Below, piece after piece: positions 36,100-48,214 of a DNA stretch of 64,000 nt. The stretch lies in the NCBI RefSeq assembly GCF_949987515.2, contig NC_082701.1, positions 33,001,755 through 33,065,754 of the forward strand. Reading direction: 5' to 3'. This DNA is from Delphinus delphis (lineage: Eukaryota > Chordata > Mammalia > Artiodactyla > Delphinidae). Every line of letters begins with the position of its first letter. Within the stretch, counting starts at the first letter, position 1. Position numbers and translations under genes: made by a program. Under the pieces are notes generated by a model. It was not told the DNA's origin. It searched no databases and saw only the letters and a program-made list of their open reading frames with translations.

Positions 36100-37042
36100 T
36101 TAAGTTTATAAACCCATCCCAGAACATTCATCAGGGCTTCAACCCCAGACTTCAAATACTTCATGGAATACCTCTCTCTGGATATCTTCTGTGCTCCTAG
36201 AACTCAATATGGCCAATAATGAAATCATCATCTTCCTTTCTACCTCCTTATTCTCTCAACATATCTTTCTTCTTCTATTTCCTGTCTTAATTAATGATGG
36301 TTGCTTCCCCAGGATCTTATCTTAAACTACAAACTTTATAAAGTAATTCTCTACTCTTTTATATTAAACCTCACATGTTTCATCAAGTCCTCTATATGCA
36401 GGAGTATATATGATATATGATATAATAGCATTTTTAACATATTTGGTATATATAGTATAAAATATTTAAATATGATCCCCTCACCTACCACGTACACACT
36501 GAGATTGCCCTAAGTTAGGATTTTGATTTCCACCTAGATTTTCCCAACATCCTGCTAATTCAGGGATGGCAAAAGCTTAAATTGTGCCTGCTGCCGCTCT
36601 CTCTTATTTCTCTTCTTACCCTAATGACAAGCATCACTTCCTTATTATTGGATATGTTCCTGCTGAGTCCAGGTACAGTTCTGAAGTCCTTCTCAAAGCA
36701 GCATTCCATACAGACACTAGTAGACTTGATAAGAGAGTGGAGTCTCATTTGTCATCATCTTTCTATCTTTCTCATACATACAAATGGTATGTAGCTAGTA
36801 TAGCTAGTGCCACCAGAGATACATCACTAAGGGAGAACTGATCATGCCACTTCCATGTTTAAAAAATCAATGAGGGTCTCCTCTTGCTTATAAAAGAAGG
36901 TAACAGCTCACTGTGTGTTTAAAGCCATTTACAATCCAATTCTAATGGAAAATTTCAGACTTACTTGTTACTGACAAGTATTCTACACTTTCATGGAAAC
37001 ACATCCCATTTCTGTAATCTGAAGGTCATTTATGTTTCTTTT
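36100..37042 (+). mobile_element. L2 LINE, highly diverged (left part)
   Basis: Blocks resemble L2 coding and 3' regions in plus orientation: 'ctcaatatggccaataatga' with 'aaatcatcatcttcctttct', and later 'tgccacttccatgtttaaaa' with 'ggtctcctcttgcttataaa'. L1 element D is inserted at its right end, and L2-like sequence resumes after it. Confidence 0.55.
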
Positions 37043-38301
37043 TTTTTAACATCTTTATTGGAGTATAATTGCTTTACAATGGTGTGTTAGTTTCTGCTTT
37101 ATAACAAAGTGAATCAGTTATACATATACATATGTTCCCATATCTCTTCCCTCTTACATCTCCCTCCTTCCCACCCTCCCTATCCCACCCTTCTAGGTGG
37201 TCATGAAACACTGAGCTGATCTCCCTGTGCTATGTGACTGCTTCATACTAGCTATCTATTTTACATTTGGTAGTGTACATATGTACATGCCACTCTCTCA
37301 CTTTGTCCCAGCTTACCCTTCTCCCTCCCTGTATCCTCAGGTCCATTCTCGAGTAAGTCTGCGTCTTTATTGCCATCTTGCCCCTAGGTTCTTCATGACC
37401 ATTTTTTTGTTTGTTTGTTTTAGATTCCATATATATGTGTTAGCATATGGTATTTGTTTTTCTCTTTCTGACTTACTTCAGTCTGTATGACAGACTCTAG
37501 GTCCATCCACCTCACTACAAATAACTCAATTTCACTTCTTTTTATCGTTGAGTAATATTCCATTGTATATTCCATTGTAATATATGTGCCACATCTTCTT
37601 TATCCAGTCATCTGTCAATGGACATTTAGGTTGCTTCCATGTCCTGGCTATTGTAAATAGAACTGCAATGAACATTTTGGTACATGACTCTTTTTGAATT
37701 ATGGTTTTCTCAGGGCATATGCCCAGTAGTGGGATTGCTGGGTCTTATGGTAGTTCTATTTGTTGTTTTTTAAGGAACCTCCATACAGTTCTCCGTAGTG
37801 GCTGTATCAATTTACATTCCCACCAACAGTGCAAGAGGGTTCCCTTTTCTCCACACCCTCTCCAGCATTTATTGTTTCTAGATTTTTTGATGATGGCCAT
37901 TCTGACTGGTGAGAGATGATATCTCATTGTAGTTTTGATTTGCATTTCTCTAATGATTAATGATGTTGAGCATTCTTGCATGTGTTTGTTGGCAATCTGT
38001 ATATCTTCTTTGGAAAAATGTCTATTTAGGTCTTCTGCCCATTTTTGGATTGGGTTGTTTGTTTTTTTGATATTGAGCTACATGAGCTGCTTGTAAATTT
38101 TGGAGATTAAACCTTTGTCAGGTGCTTCATTTGTAAATATTTTCTCCCATTCTGAGGGTTGTCTTTTGGTCTTGTTTATGGTTTCCTTTGTTGTGCAAAA
38201 GCTTTTGAGTTTCATTAGGTCCCATTTTTTGTTTGTTTGTTTTGTTTTTATTTCCATTTCTCTAGGAGGTGGGTCAAAAAGGAATAATTTATGTTTCTTT
38301 T
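37028..38301 (-). mobile_element. L1 element D, 5'-truncated, with target-site duplication
   Basis: The body at 37043-38286 reads, on the minus strand, from the ORF2 region ('tcctagagaaatggaaat..') through the ORF2 C-terminus to the 3'UTR and poly(A) (T run at 37039-37048). The 15-base repeat 'atttatgtttctttt' is identical at 37028-37042 and 38287-38301. ORF2 C-terminal pieces are readable at 37745-37981 ([17 protein letters not shown]). It inserted into an older L2. Confidence 0.95.
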
Positions 38302-38600
38302 GTTTATGCCATAATCTTTTCCTAAAATTATCTTCCCTATTCATTACAAGCCTGTTTAACTCCTATAGTCTTATTCTTTCCTAAATTTCTCTGAGCAGAA
38401 TTAGTTGATCATTTCTTGGATCTCCAGAACACTTTTAAAATCTTTAATAGTGAACATAGCACTTTTCATTATTATGTTTTTTAATTAGTTATACATATGT
38501 CTGGGAGAGCATTCCCTTTAACAACTGTGTCCTCACTCAACACAAAATGCCTAGCAGGTGCTCAATCAATATATGTTAAAATAGTAAATTCAATGGGCAA
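38302..38600 (+). mobile_element. L2 LINE 3' end (right part, after L1 D)
   Basis: 'aaatttctctgagcagaatt' with 'gatcatttcttggatctcc', 'agtgaacatagcactttt' and 'aggtgctcaatcaatatatg' follow the L2 3' end order and continue the L2 interrupted at 37042. Confidence 0.6.
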
Positions 38601-40429
38601 CCCTCCTTTTTCTTTAGGAACAGTGTCAACAGTGTTTGCTTATTTCTCTTTACTCATTTATTCAACAAATACATTTTTGAATATCTTCTATGTGTTATTC
38701 ATTGAGCCACATACATAACAGAAATCTGCCTTTTCAAGCAAAGCATCACACTGCACCTAAAGCAACAGGAACCAATTGAGAAACTACTAAGTAGTTTTTA
38801 CACTAACATTTCAATCTGTTGTGCTCCCTTCCATGGATTAAGGAACTGAAATGAAGTATTTGGCTTTCAGAGAGTTATGGCACAATTCTTGACTCAGTTT
38901 GATAAATATTGATCTTGTATAAATTACTCAGGAGAGGCAGTCAATGGTTCCCTGAACAACACACACACACAGCCCCCACTCCCTTCTATGCAAAGACATA
39001 AATCATTAATGAATAGAGCCCCACATGCTCTATGAATAAGTCCCTTGGATTCAAAGATGACTGATACTCAAGCATTTTCTCATTTGAGTGCAGACCTAAA
39101 TTTAAGTAAGCAGTCAGAGTACATGAAATTACAATGCCCATTTGTTCACTGTAACGTAGAAGATGCATAATATGTTTTCAAGGGTAAACATGCACACTTC
39201 CAAGTAAACACCATTAAGTGCAACTGCACATTTGTGCCTTTAATAAAATTGAAAACAAAGGGGATAGCTCTTTAGAAACATCTCATGTCATGATCATTCA
39301 GTTTTAAGTTTCAGTTGCTGGTGGAAAGTGGAGGGTTAGTGTATGTATGTGTGTGGAATTGTGTAGAATTCCTTTTCTGTGACAGTTGAATCAAGGCTTT
39401 GGTTTCATCTGCAAAATGTGAATAGCACAAGGAGTGGTCTGTGTGGGGTAAGGAGTCATTAAGATTGAAAACCAAAGGGCAGAAAACATTGGTTTTTCAC
39501 AGTTGTTAGTGGTAAGATTACTAATAAAAGTGTTTACCCTCCAGGGACTTCACTGAAGGGACAGGAGGGAGGATAAAGAGAGGGACTGAGAAATACCTTG
39601 TAGTCACTTGGCAGGACCCAGAATTTGTCATTTGAACTCACACAAGGGGTCAAAACAGTAAAAAACTTCTTGGGAAAAATAAAGGAATGTGACATTTTCT
39701 TTTGGTACCTTGATTCATGTGACTTTTCCCACCTTGAATGTTTTTTGCCTGGCTAATGGCACTATGGGCCCTCCCACTCCCAGTGGAAACTGGGGGACAG
39801 TGAGCCTCAGGAGTAGCTCCCACACCTCCTCTAAGGAAGCAGAAAGTTGAATTGGAATCTCAATTGCAAAGGTGAGCACCAAATGAGGAAATACCAAACA
39901 TCCAAGAAAAGTCTATAGCATAAAAAAGAGACAATAAATTCAATAAACAGACCTTATACCCAAAGAAATAGAGTTAATATTAGTACAATAATTAGAACTA
40001 GGTTTGTGGAACAGAATAGATATGTTCTTTATTATTTCTGAAAGTAAAGGAAAGGTCAATAGATGAAAGTAATAGGAAGTTAGATTTCAGTACAGTGTGA
40101 AGTAAGAAATTTTCAAATAATTATGATCATCCCTCATGGGACTTCAAGCGAGCACATACAAGCTCTAGCCTTGACAAAATGTTTGTATTTTAATTAAATA
40201 CTCAGTTAAAGGCATAGAAAGGTGCATTATCAAAACAGAGCAATTTAACAACGATAACAAGGAAAAAAAAATTAGCCAAGAGACTAAAATTAAACAGCCC
40301 AGACACCAGGGAACAGGAAGAAATAGCCCATGGTCACTGGACCTGATATATAGTAGCCCTAAAATAAATATTTGTCAAATAGACCTAAGCACCATCAGGG
40401 CGAATATATATTCATCTTATTTACCAGCA
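38601..40429. other. Unique DNA, no gene recognised
   Basis: It holds a short 'cacacacacacac' run at about 38958-38970 and, near 38640-38710, a 'ttcaacaaatacatttttga' block that may be L2. Nothing else was recognised. Confidence 0.45.
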
Positions 40430-40660
40430 AAATGACAGACATCATTTCCATTCAATTTTCATTCTAGTAGGGAAGCTAGCTAATAAATAAATACATAATA
40501 TATATGTAGGTAGTGATAATTTCCATAAGGAATAATGCAGATGGGGGTAAGGGGATAGAGAATAATGTGTGATCACTTTTGTTGATTTGCTTAGTTTTGG
40601 AGGTGAAACGGGAGACATTTGAGCAGAGACCTGAGTAAAGTGAGGTAGAGGATTAGTCAC
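40430..40660 (-). mobile_element. L2 LINE fragment (inverted)
   Basis: The inverted L2 order is visible: 'cattctagtagggaagctag', 'taataaataaatacataata', 'taaggggatagagaataatg' and 'gacatttgagcagagacctg'. Confidence 0.82.
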
Positions 40661-41060
40661 CTAACACTGTACCAAATTACGCCAGAACTTATTGGCTAAA
40701 AATAATATTTCTTATCTCAGGATTTCAGTGTGTCTGGCGCCTGGGTGTGGTTGAGCTGGTTCCAGTGTTATTTTTTAAATTAATTATTAAAAGAAATTTT
40801 TTTGGCAGCACCACACAGCATGTGGCATCTTAGTTCCCTAATCAAGGATCGAACCCATGCCCCCTGCAGTGGAAGTGCAGATTCCTAACCATTGGACAGC
40901 CAGGGAAGTCCCAGATGTGATTTTAGACATGTTCCTATATTGCTGGGAACTTAGAGTTTTCTGAGCTGTGACAGATTCAGGATGCCACTAGCCATTTTCA
41001 AGGTAGTTTCTGCTGGCAGGTGGAAGCTGCAACCTTATGACTTCAAGGTCTCCCCTTGTA
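40661..41060. mobile_element. Old interspersed repeat relic, split by a SINE
   Basis: 'ctaacactgtaccaaattac', 'cttatctcaggatttcagtg' and 'gctggcaggtggaagctgca' resemble an old mammalian transposon or LTR that I cannot name. The SINE at about 40770-40912 sits inside it. Confidence 0.4.
40770..40912 (-). mobile_element. CHR-1-like SINE (inverted)
   Basis: On the minus strand it reads 'gggacttccctggctgtcca', B box 'gggttcgatcc', 'ctaagatgccacatgctgtg' and an A-rich end. The flanks 'agtgttatttt' and 'agatgtgatttta' may be a worn target-site duplication. Confidence 0.9.
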
Positions 41061-41269
41061 ACTATTAAATTTTAGACAATATAATTGCTTTAGATCAGCA
41101 GAAAAAGAGAGATATATGTGTAGTGGCCAATAGCTCCTGTTACATGTAATACCACATCAGAAGTTTGGACCTACTTAGATAAAATTAGACAACTGGATAC
41201 CTGGCTAAAAGTCTCCTTGAAGTGATAGATCCAGACTGGGTTTCAGGCTTATTCTCTTGAATTCATACG

Positions 41270-42090
41270 GTAATGAGATCTATTTTGTCCATTAACGTTC
41301 AGGTTGTCACTCCTCCTACTTCTTATTGGGCCTGTTGCACCAAAATGGCAGATCAAGGGATTGAGATCCTGATCATACAAGATCCCAGGACCTGGAAGTC
41401 AAGAATATTTTCAATTTGGTGTCCATTCTCCAAACTGAGGCAGGATTATGCCCCGTTTCAGCAGGAAGTAGCCACAGCAGTGGGCCTGTTGTTCCCTGAA
41501 AGATTTGAGGAAGGTTGAAACAGGAGTGGGGTTTGAATCCAAGTCCCACGAAAACTGAGCTCGTCTGCCAAGTTTATGATCAACCTCTATCCAAACGATT
41601 ATTCCTTTTCTTGACCAGCACCCGCTCTCCTCAAGATTGAGGAGTGTCAAAGAAAAGTCTGGTTCCTTTTGCTCCAGGGGGTCTTCAAGGGCCTCCTTCA
41701 GTTCCTTTTTCTGACACCAGAACTGTTAAAAGATAAACTGAGACATATTAAAAATCAATTTGAATCACGCAGCATACAACCTATCAGATAGAAAGGAGCT
41801 TCAGGGAGCTGTACAAAATGAGAGAGCTTTATAGGCAGAAGGGAGCAAGAACAGGAAGCTATATTTTAAAAAAGTAGGTTGGTTATTGCAAAGTTACTTT
41901 CCTTTAGAAGAGGACAGGGGTCTATCAGGAAGATTAACTAGCGCTGATCAGAAAATTCCTGATTGACTGGTTTGAGATTCCATTTCTGGGAGAGCTGAAA
42001 CTGTATGTAAGTCTGTCTTGCTTTGGATGTGGGACTTAGCATAAGTGACTCCATCTGGGGCCTGTGGTCTTATTTTTAAGGGCAGTTAGC
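41270..42090 (+). mobile_element. Possible LTR-retroelement relic, unclassified
   Basis: A plus-strand frame is open for 81 codons at 41273-41518 and is followed by several broken pieces. From about 41750, 'gagagctttataggcagaag', 'gattgactggtttgagattc' and 'taagtgactccatctggggc' have the look of an LTR next to an internal 3' region. I cannot assign a family and see no intact gene. It could equally be unique DNA. Confidence 0.3.
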
Positions 42091-42481
42091 CACAGACTCT
42101 TAAAATATTATATATTTTCTGTATATAAGGTGGTAATCTAATTCTTTCATTATAAACTGGGCACATATTCCATGTCCTCTGTAGTCTGCTAATTCCCTAA
42201 GGGAAAAATTTGTTCACTTTTATGAACTCCACTGCCTAGCATTGAGCCTGGCACATCATGTAGAGAACTTGCAAAGTCACTCACATAACATGCTGCCTAG
42301 TTGTTGTTCCATTATTATATCTTATGAAATGGAGCATATATCATATGTATCCAAGCAGACATACACAAAAATACATATAAATAGATTGGCAATATAAATA
42401 ATTTTATGAAGTCCTCTTATTTTGTTGGCTCTAAACTCTGAGAACCTCAGAAAACAATGTGCTTCTGTGTTCTCAAGAAAA

Positions 42482-42520
<39 letters not shown>
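42482..42520. repeat. (AT)n microsatellite, ~18 units
   Basis: An uninterrupted AT dinucleotide run. It is likely length-variable. Confidence 0.96.
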
Positions 42521-42522
<2 letters not shown>

Positions 42523-42929
42523 TTCCTTGTAGTTGGGGAGGAGTGTAGAAACATAAACTTTGGGGAGGCAGACCTGATTACATTTTGTATGCCCTTCCTT
42601 TCTCTCTGCCACTTCTAGCTCCTGCAGTGGCTCTGCTCTTACAGGGTGCATGATGCAGTCACACTGAAGGGCATGTTGACAATAGTGTGGGCCAGGAGCA
42701 TCAGAGACTGTGTCCATGGGTGTTCCCTGCTCCCTTTTATCTGTGGTCAAACTTCAGAGGCTGATGCTCCACTTTGGAAACTAGGTTTGGGTGTGGGATA
42801 CTCAGAGCGCTGCCTCAGAGTGAGGAGGATTCAAAGTGACAAGGCTTAGAGCACCTTGGAGAGCACCCCCATGCCATGTTGGAGGGATCTTAGAGATGGT
42901 GAAGAACCATGGGGGAAAGGAGCTGCTTT
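42521..42929. other. Unique DNA, no gene seen
   Basis: Single-copy-looking sequence. No recognised motif. Confidence 0.45.
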
Positions 42930-43420
42930 TAGGAATGAATATGTCTTACCAGGTCACCGTTCAGCCTAAAATCCTTCAAAGCTTACTGGTTTTCTGGGTA
43001 TGAAGTTCAAAATCCTTGCCATAGTTCTCAGGGTCTCCCACGGCCTCACTGCCTCCTTATTCAGCCACATGTGAGATGCCTTCCTTCATTTTCATTGCTC
43101 AGACCTACTGGCCTTTGCTAGTTCTTTAGATGTGACTGGTTCTCCTGCCTGAGGGGTTTTGTGGAAATGGTTGCTTCCATGTGGAAGTTTTCTTCTCCAA
43201 CCTTTATCCAGCCAAATCCAACATGCACTCCCCTGACCCCTCAAAGTTGGTTAGTGCCCCCAGGTTTAGATTCTAGCCCCCTCTACTTGCCCTTTCTCAC
43301 AACTCATCGCCTTTCAACAGCTTGTCCATTGTGTCTTCTTCACTGGATAAGCTCCTTGAGTGCAGACCCCAAGCCTGTCCCACTCCTACATTCCCTTAGG
43401 GGGCAGTAATAAAAGTGAAA
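42930..43420 (+). mobile_element. L2 LINE 3' region
   Basis: Clear L2 order: 'aaaatccttcaaagcttact', 'gttcaaaatccttgccatag', 'cctactggcctttgctagtt', 'ttctccaacctttatccagc', 'ataagctccttgagtgcaga' and 'ttagggggcagtaataaaa'. Confidence 0.85.
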
Positions 43421-45817
43421 GAAGGGTTTCTATCCACAGAGATCTTATTGTCTATTCAGAGACAGACATGGGGAAATAAGTGAAACAAAGTGCTAGAATA
43501 ATGATAATATATTTATACCTTTCAAATTCCAATGATACTTTCAGCCCCTGTGGAGAGGCAGAACTTGAAGAATTCAGCACAACCTCCAAAGTAACAGTTC
43601 TATGTTTTTTGGGCCTCTGGCATTTACTATTGACTCATGGGTTCTCAGTTTCCCAGGTAATCTCATATATCAATGCTGTGTAGGACTATTTTCTCCAAAT
43701 TAGCAAGCGTGAATGTGAAAGCGTCTTAACTCTACTAATTATAGCAAGCTACGTGACTTTGTAAACTGCCTTAGCTAAAAACTCAGAATTCTTAGTATTC
43801 TCAGTGTTCTTAGCAGATTATCAAACAGTGTTTAAAGGTATGGTTTGCATGACATTATTTTATGTTGGTTCTTTGCTCAAAGACTGTAATCCTAGTGCTT
43901 GTGTTTCAATGACTCTATACATAAAATGTCAACATGACCTTTATTACATGAGACATTTAGATTTAGTTTACCTAAAATTCCAGCTATATTACTGATAGTG
44001 ATATTTTAATGATAAATTTATGAAGTATTCACTTTTTTGCATAATTCTATACATGTGATCACAATGACTGGGGCAGGGATTGCCACATGGTTTTGAGGGA
44101 ACCATGGGATAGTTTGGGATCAACTGGAAAGAAATGCTGTCTTTTTTTGACTTGGCATGAACCTGGGAAGATGCAGGCCTACTTTCTTCTCTTAGCAGCC
44201 ATCCTGCAATCAAACACAGCCTAATATCAAAGATAACTTGAAGAAGAACAGAGCTGATTCCTAATGTCAAGTTAAGCACCTGTACCATTCTCTACCTGAG
44301 ACTACTCTACACCTGGCCTTGCATGTAAGTGAGCCTGAGATTCCTTTTTATGTTCACGTCCATGAGTAAGACCTTGAGATTCCACTGTTTAGGGCTGAAT
44401 CCCATCTCTGCCTCTCACCAAACTTGGCCACCTCAGGTGCTGGTGGGAGCAAAGCAGCCACAGGAGAGCACAGGCATCAACATGTCAGCTGAGGTGACTA
44501 CTGGTGAACAATTTTCCTCCTTGAATCATTTTTTAGAGTAAGAATAGCCAGGAATGATTAGCAATAATTTGAACATGGAGAACCTAGAACAAGCCCATGA
44601 TGACTGCCAGACCCTATGTAGACAAAGATTCTAACAGGAGAGAACTAAACAAGTAAAAAAAAAAAAAAACACGCATACCTGTTACTGAAGTAAAACTCAG
44701 TTATTATCTTTTGAATAAAAAGTAATATTTTATTTGCTTCTGGTAACTGCCAGAGCTATCTTGATGCCTCAGTGTCCAGTAAAATGCTGAGCTAGTGAGG
44801 TACGGACAGACTTCCCCAGTGGCATATGGGAAAAAGAAAAACCCAGACATGGATAATGAGAAAAAAATGTTATCACACTGTGTGCTTGGTCAGGCCTGCA
44901 ATGTTTTTCAAAATAGTTTCATATCAAAACAACGCATGATCCCACAAACCACCCCCATGCCCCTTCTCTATCTAAAGAACAATTATTTAGGAACATACAG
45001 GCTTACAGAATATTACAGCTAGAAAAGATTCCGGTGATCATCCAGTTCAGTGGTTTCCAAGCTTTTCTTTTTTAATTCCACAGACCCTTTGTTAAAAGGA
45101 TCCTTTATGGAAATTCAGTGTGTAGAACATTCAGACGCTAAGATTGAAGAGAACAGTGGAGTTGAAATCTCACCTGTCCCCGCCTATATTCTACCCCATC
45201 TGCCCCCCCAGCAAATGTCCATCAAACATCCCCAGGCTGGCCCTAAGGGGGCCTCATAGAGCCTTGGAGTGTCAGCTAAGACTCCTCACATCCATTCAAC
45301 TGCTTCATATCGTAATCAAGGAAACTGAGGGGAAGAAACATACACACAGTGTCCAGATCCAATATTCGAGGAGGAGGGAAGGTGGAGGGAGCTGGAAATG
45401 TGGAGCCTGAGTCCCAGCCCCCAGTCTGCTGCTAACCACCTGAGTGTGAGCCTCTGTCACATTGCATCTCTGGGTTCCTACTTCCTCCACTATAGATTGA
45501 GAGAGTGTATTGAATACTCTTTATGAAAAGTTGCTTTCAGGTCCCCAATTCTGTGTCCCAACAATTTCAATCCCTAGAAAACTTCTCAGGAAGGTATGAT
45601 CTGCCTTCCCATGACCACAATTACAGATGCTGCACGTGGAAATCACACTCTGAGGTCTCTGAAAGCCACACAGGAAGCAACAGCTGTTAGCAGATGCCTC
45701 TGCAAGAGTCAAAGACGATATTGTCCACACCTGCTGGACATACCACCATTGGGTGACGGTCACAGGGCACAGAAACACTTTGAAAGCTGAGTAATGGTGC
45801 CTCTCTGGAAAGGATAC
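43421..45817 (-). other. Downstream intron or flank of the PCTP-like gene
   Basis: This lies 3' of the last visible PCTP-like exon. I read it on the minus strand for the next START-domain exons (the Tyr-Val-Tyr continuation after Asn-Arg-Asp, and the Phe-Asp-Asn-Pro-Gly-Gly block) and did not find them. A block at about 45000-45340 ('ccggtgatcatccagttcag', 'aaggaaactgagggg') looks like an old transposon remnant that I cannot name. Confidence 0.4.
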
Positions 45818-45897
45818 ATCTCTGTTGAACTTGGGAGAAGGGCTCTCCACTTCCCAGTAGACCACTGCCTCTCTGCTGCATTCTCTTTCATAAAGTT
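45818..45897 (-). CDS. PCTP-like START-domain exon (equivalent of PCTP exon 3)
   Basis: Phosphatidylcholine transfer protein is a cytosolic START-domain carrier that moves phosphatidylcholine between membranes. This 80-base exon follows an acceptor 'ttgttctccttag' and encodes, after completing a split codon, LYERECSREAVVYWEVESP and then SPKFNRD. Human PCTP has the same order (ELYEQEC.., VVYWEV, NRD); I count 18 of 27 residues identical, including the split Glu. The Trp that packs on the choline headgroup (Trp101 in human) and Val103 are kept. Similarity stops exactly at NRD, where a GT follows ('agagat|gtatcc'). That donor is weak (no G at -1 or +5), so splicing may be impaired. It joins exon 48631-48742 in phase. 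Whether the gene is active is unknown. Confidence 0.75.
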
Positions 45898-46247
45898 CTA
45901 AGGAGAACAAAAGAAGTTACTGCATCTGGAAACCTATGTGGCTTCAATTAACAAGAAGCTTTGATATGATGATCTCATAGAGAATGATAAACCACTGACT
46001 TATAAGGCACAGAATTCTAGAAAAAGACAGATTCATTACCACTGAAAACTGGTTGCCCAGGGACAGTGTCTAGCAGATATAAAAACACAGTAAAAATAAA
46101 AGAACCCAACAAAAGTTGTTCATCATATAGCACAAACAACACTCTCAAGTAAACTGCAGTGAAATAAAATTAGGCATTAAAAAATAAATTTTCAGGTTTA
46201 AAAATCAGAGAAACCACCAGATGTCACTAGAGTACCAGTAGTTTTAC

Positions 46248-46336
46248 TGTTGTGTCCTTATGCCCCTCTTTAGACTTCTCTATATATTACTATTGTTGTG
46301 TCCTTATGCCCCTCTTTAGACTTCTCTATATATTAC
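46248..46336. repeat. 46-base tandem duplication
   Basis: The 43-base segment starting 'tgttgtgtccttatgcccct' at 46248 is repeated without a mismatch at 46294, with 'tat' between copies. Identity suggests a recent duplication. Confidence 0.95.
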
Positions 46337-47957
46337 AGGTGTCCTGAGACTGAGCCACCCAGCCTAGTGTGTTCAGTTGGGAAAAAAATATTCCAGAGAA
46401 GGCAGTGTCCTTCCTAAACAGCTAGAAAGTGGCTTAACCGTGCTAACCCTAAGTTTCTTGCCTTTCTCCCATTTTACATTATATCACAGCTATAGGGACC
46501 ACATCTCCTTAATATCCACCATCCTATTGAATGCAAATAACATTAGCTCTCAAAGGGTGATAGCAAAGAAATTCTAAGAAGTGCGCAGCCTCTGCCCCCC
46601 AAGCTGTGTGGGAAGCTTATAACTAACCATTTAGGGAAGGAGTCGAGCTAAGGCTGCTGAAGTAACCAAGAGAGTCCCTTAAGGAGATGCTGACTGTGGA
46701 AATGTGTTAATTAATTTAGCTTTTGAAAAAAAAGTCTATTAGAAGCAGACCACGGGGTAAAGAGCTTGCCAGCCCAGTGGTACAGGAGGCTGAAGATGCC
46801 CTTGAAAGGAAGGGAAGGAGTGGACATCTGTTGCTTTCTCCTGCTCAGCTTTGACTCTCCCCTTCTTGGACCAGCATCTCATTCTTCTCCAAGGCATCAC
46901 CCTTAGCCTACTTCTCCACTATGTGGTTTATGCAGGACTGACTCAGCATTAATTTCAGGGCTGGGAAATTGAGCCAGACATGGCCACAGTGATTAGTTTA
47001 GGGAAGGCACTTGTAGACACTCTTGGCTTGCCACTCTAGCAAGTTTAGCCAAAAAGTGGTTTAGTAAAGGCTCTCAGGTAGCTTGCAGAAGATCTAGGAG
47101 GACCAGAGTTAGGTTAGGACCTCAGGATGGCTCCAGAGAAGCCAAACTACTGCTGTCTCTGGACCGTACTCCATAGTGTGGACTGCTGATGCCAAGTACC
47201 ACACATCGGAGGCTCTGCCAATGTCTGTAGCACACAACTGAACAATGTCTGCTAGAGAGATGGACAGAGAACTTGTGGCTTCTCCCTTGAAGAGCTGGCA
47301 TCACAATTCCCTCTAGATAGGAAGGGTATTTGAAAACACTAAGTGACCCAAAACCATGATAAACGTCCCCAGGAAGTAAATATATGATCCATGTTGAGGC
47401 TATGAAAGCCAACCTTGGGACTCTGGCTGCATCAGTAGGAAAGTTCCTATTCCTCTGGGGTTATGTACATGGTTAGAATGTAAGCCTGCATGGCATCTCT
47501 GCTGTGACACAAGAATCTGCCTGAGAATGAGGTCAACACAGAAGAAAACAGAGTCAAGCTGGAAATGAAGTATTGGATGCAGCTGTCCTGGAAGCCAGAC
47601 ACCCATGGATTTTCAGTGTCATGAACCAAAAACACTTTTTCCTTTTCTTACACTGGCATTTGTTAGTGCTTGGTTACTTGCAACCAAGAGTCCCGACCAC
47701 AGCAAGGGTCTGTCAGAGTTTCTGTGTCCCTGGACTAGCTGCTGCATACCTATCCCGCTGTGACTGGGATGGCAGAGGCCACTCCCCACTCTAAGTGGCA
47801 GGAAGAGCCCCTATCTAGTGCCTCTCATAACGCTCCATCACTTCTAGGGAAAATCTAAGAAGTGTAGCGAGGTGGCCAGCCTAGGCCCTTGGGGCTCTGG
47901 ACCCTCCTCCCACTCTAGTTCCAGATTCTGCTACCCCAGCAACTCAACAGCACCAAA

Positions 47958-48199
47958 CTGATCACAGTTTTTTGTTTCTTTTGTTTTTTATGTTTTTTTC
48001 TTTGCGGTATGCGGGCCTCTCACTGTTGTGGCCTCTCCCGTTGCGGAGCACAGGCTCCAGATGTGCAGGCTCAGTGGCCACGGCTTACAGGCCTAGCCAC
48101 TCCGCGGCATGTGGGATCATCCCAGACCGGGGCACGAACCCGTGTCCCCTGCATCAGCAGGCACTGCGCCACCAGGGAAGCCCCTGATTACAGTTTTTT
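47958..48199 (-). mobile_element. CHR-type SINE (inverted) with target-site duplication and internal deletion
   Basis: The body at about 47974-48183 reads, on the minus strand, from 'ggggcttccctggtggcgca' to a T-rich stretch. Flanks 'ctgatcacagtttttt' (47958-47973) and 'ctgattacagtttttt' (48184-48199) differ at one base. About 12 bases are missing between the A box and the 'gcctgctgatgcagg' part compared with other copies here. It lies within the PCTP-like intron, on the same strand as the exons. Confidence 0.94.
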
Positions 48200-48214
48200 A
48201 ACATTCCATGTTGT

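Noticed and set aside
39715..39897. Candidate further PCTP-like exon on the minus strand
   Set aside because: The translation (for example HLVLTFAIEIPIQLSASLEE) does not align with the START C-terminal half and lacks proper borders.
41411..41650. Second candidate for a downstream PCTP-like exon
   Set aside because: No Tyr-Val-Tyr start, no Asn-Pro-Gly-Gly block, and it overlaps a probable repeat relic.
46201..46340. Short direct repeats as a CRISPR array
   Set aside because: There are only two copies, the spacer is 3 bases, and the context is mammalian.
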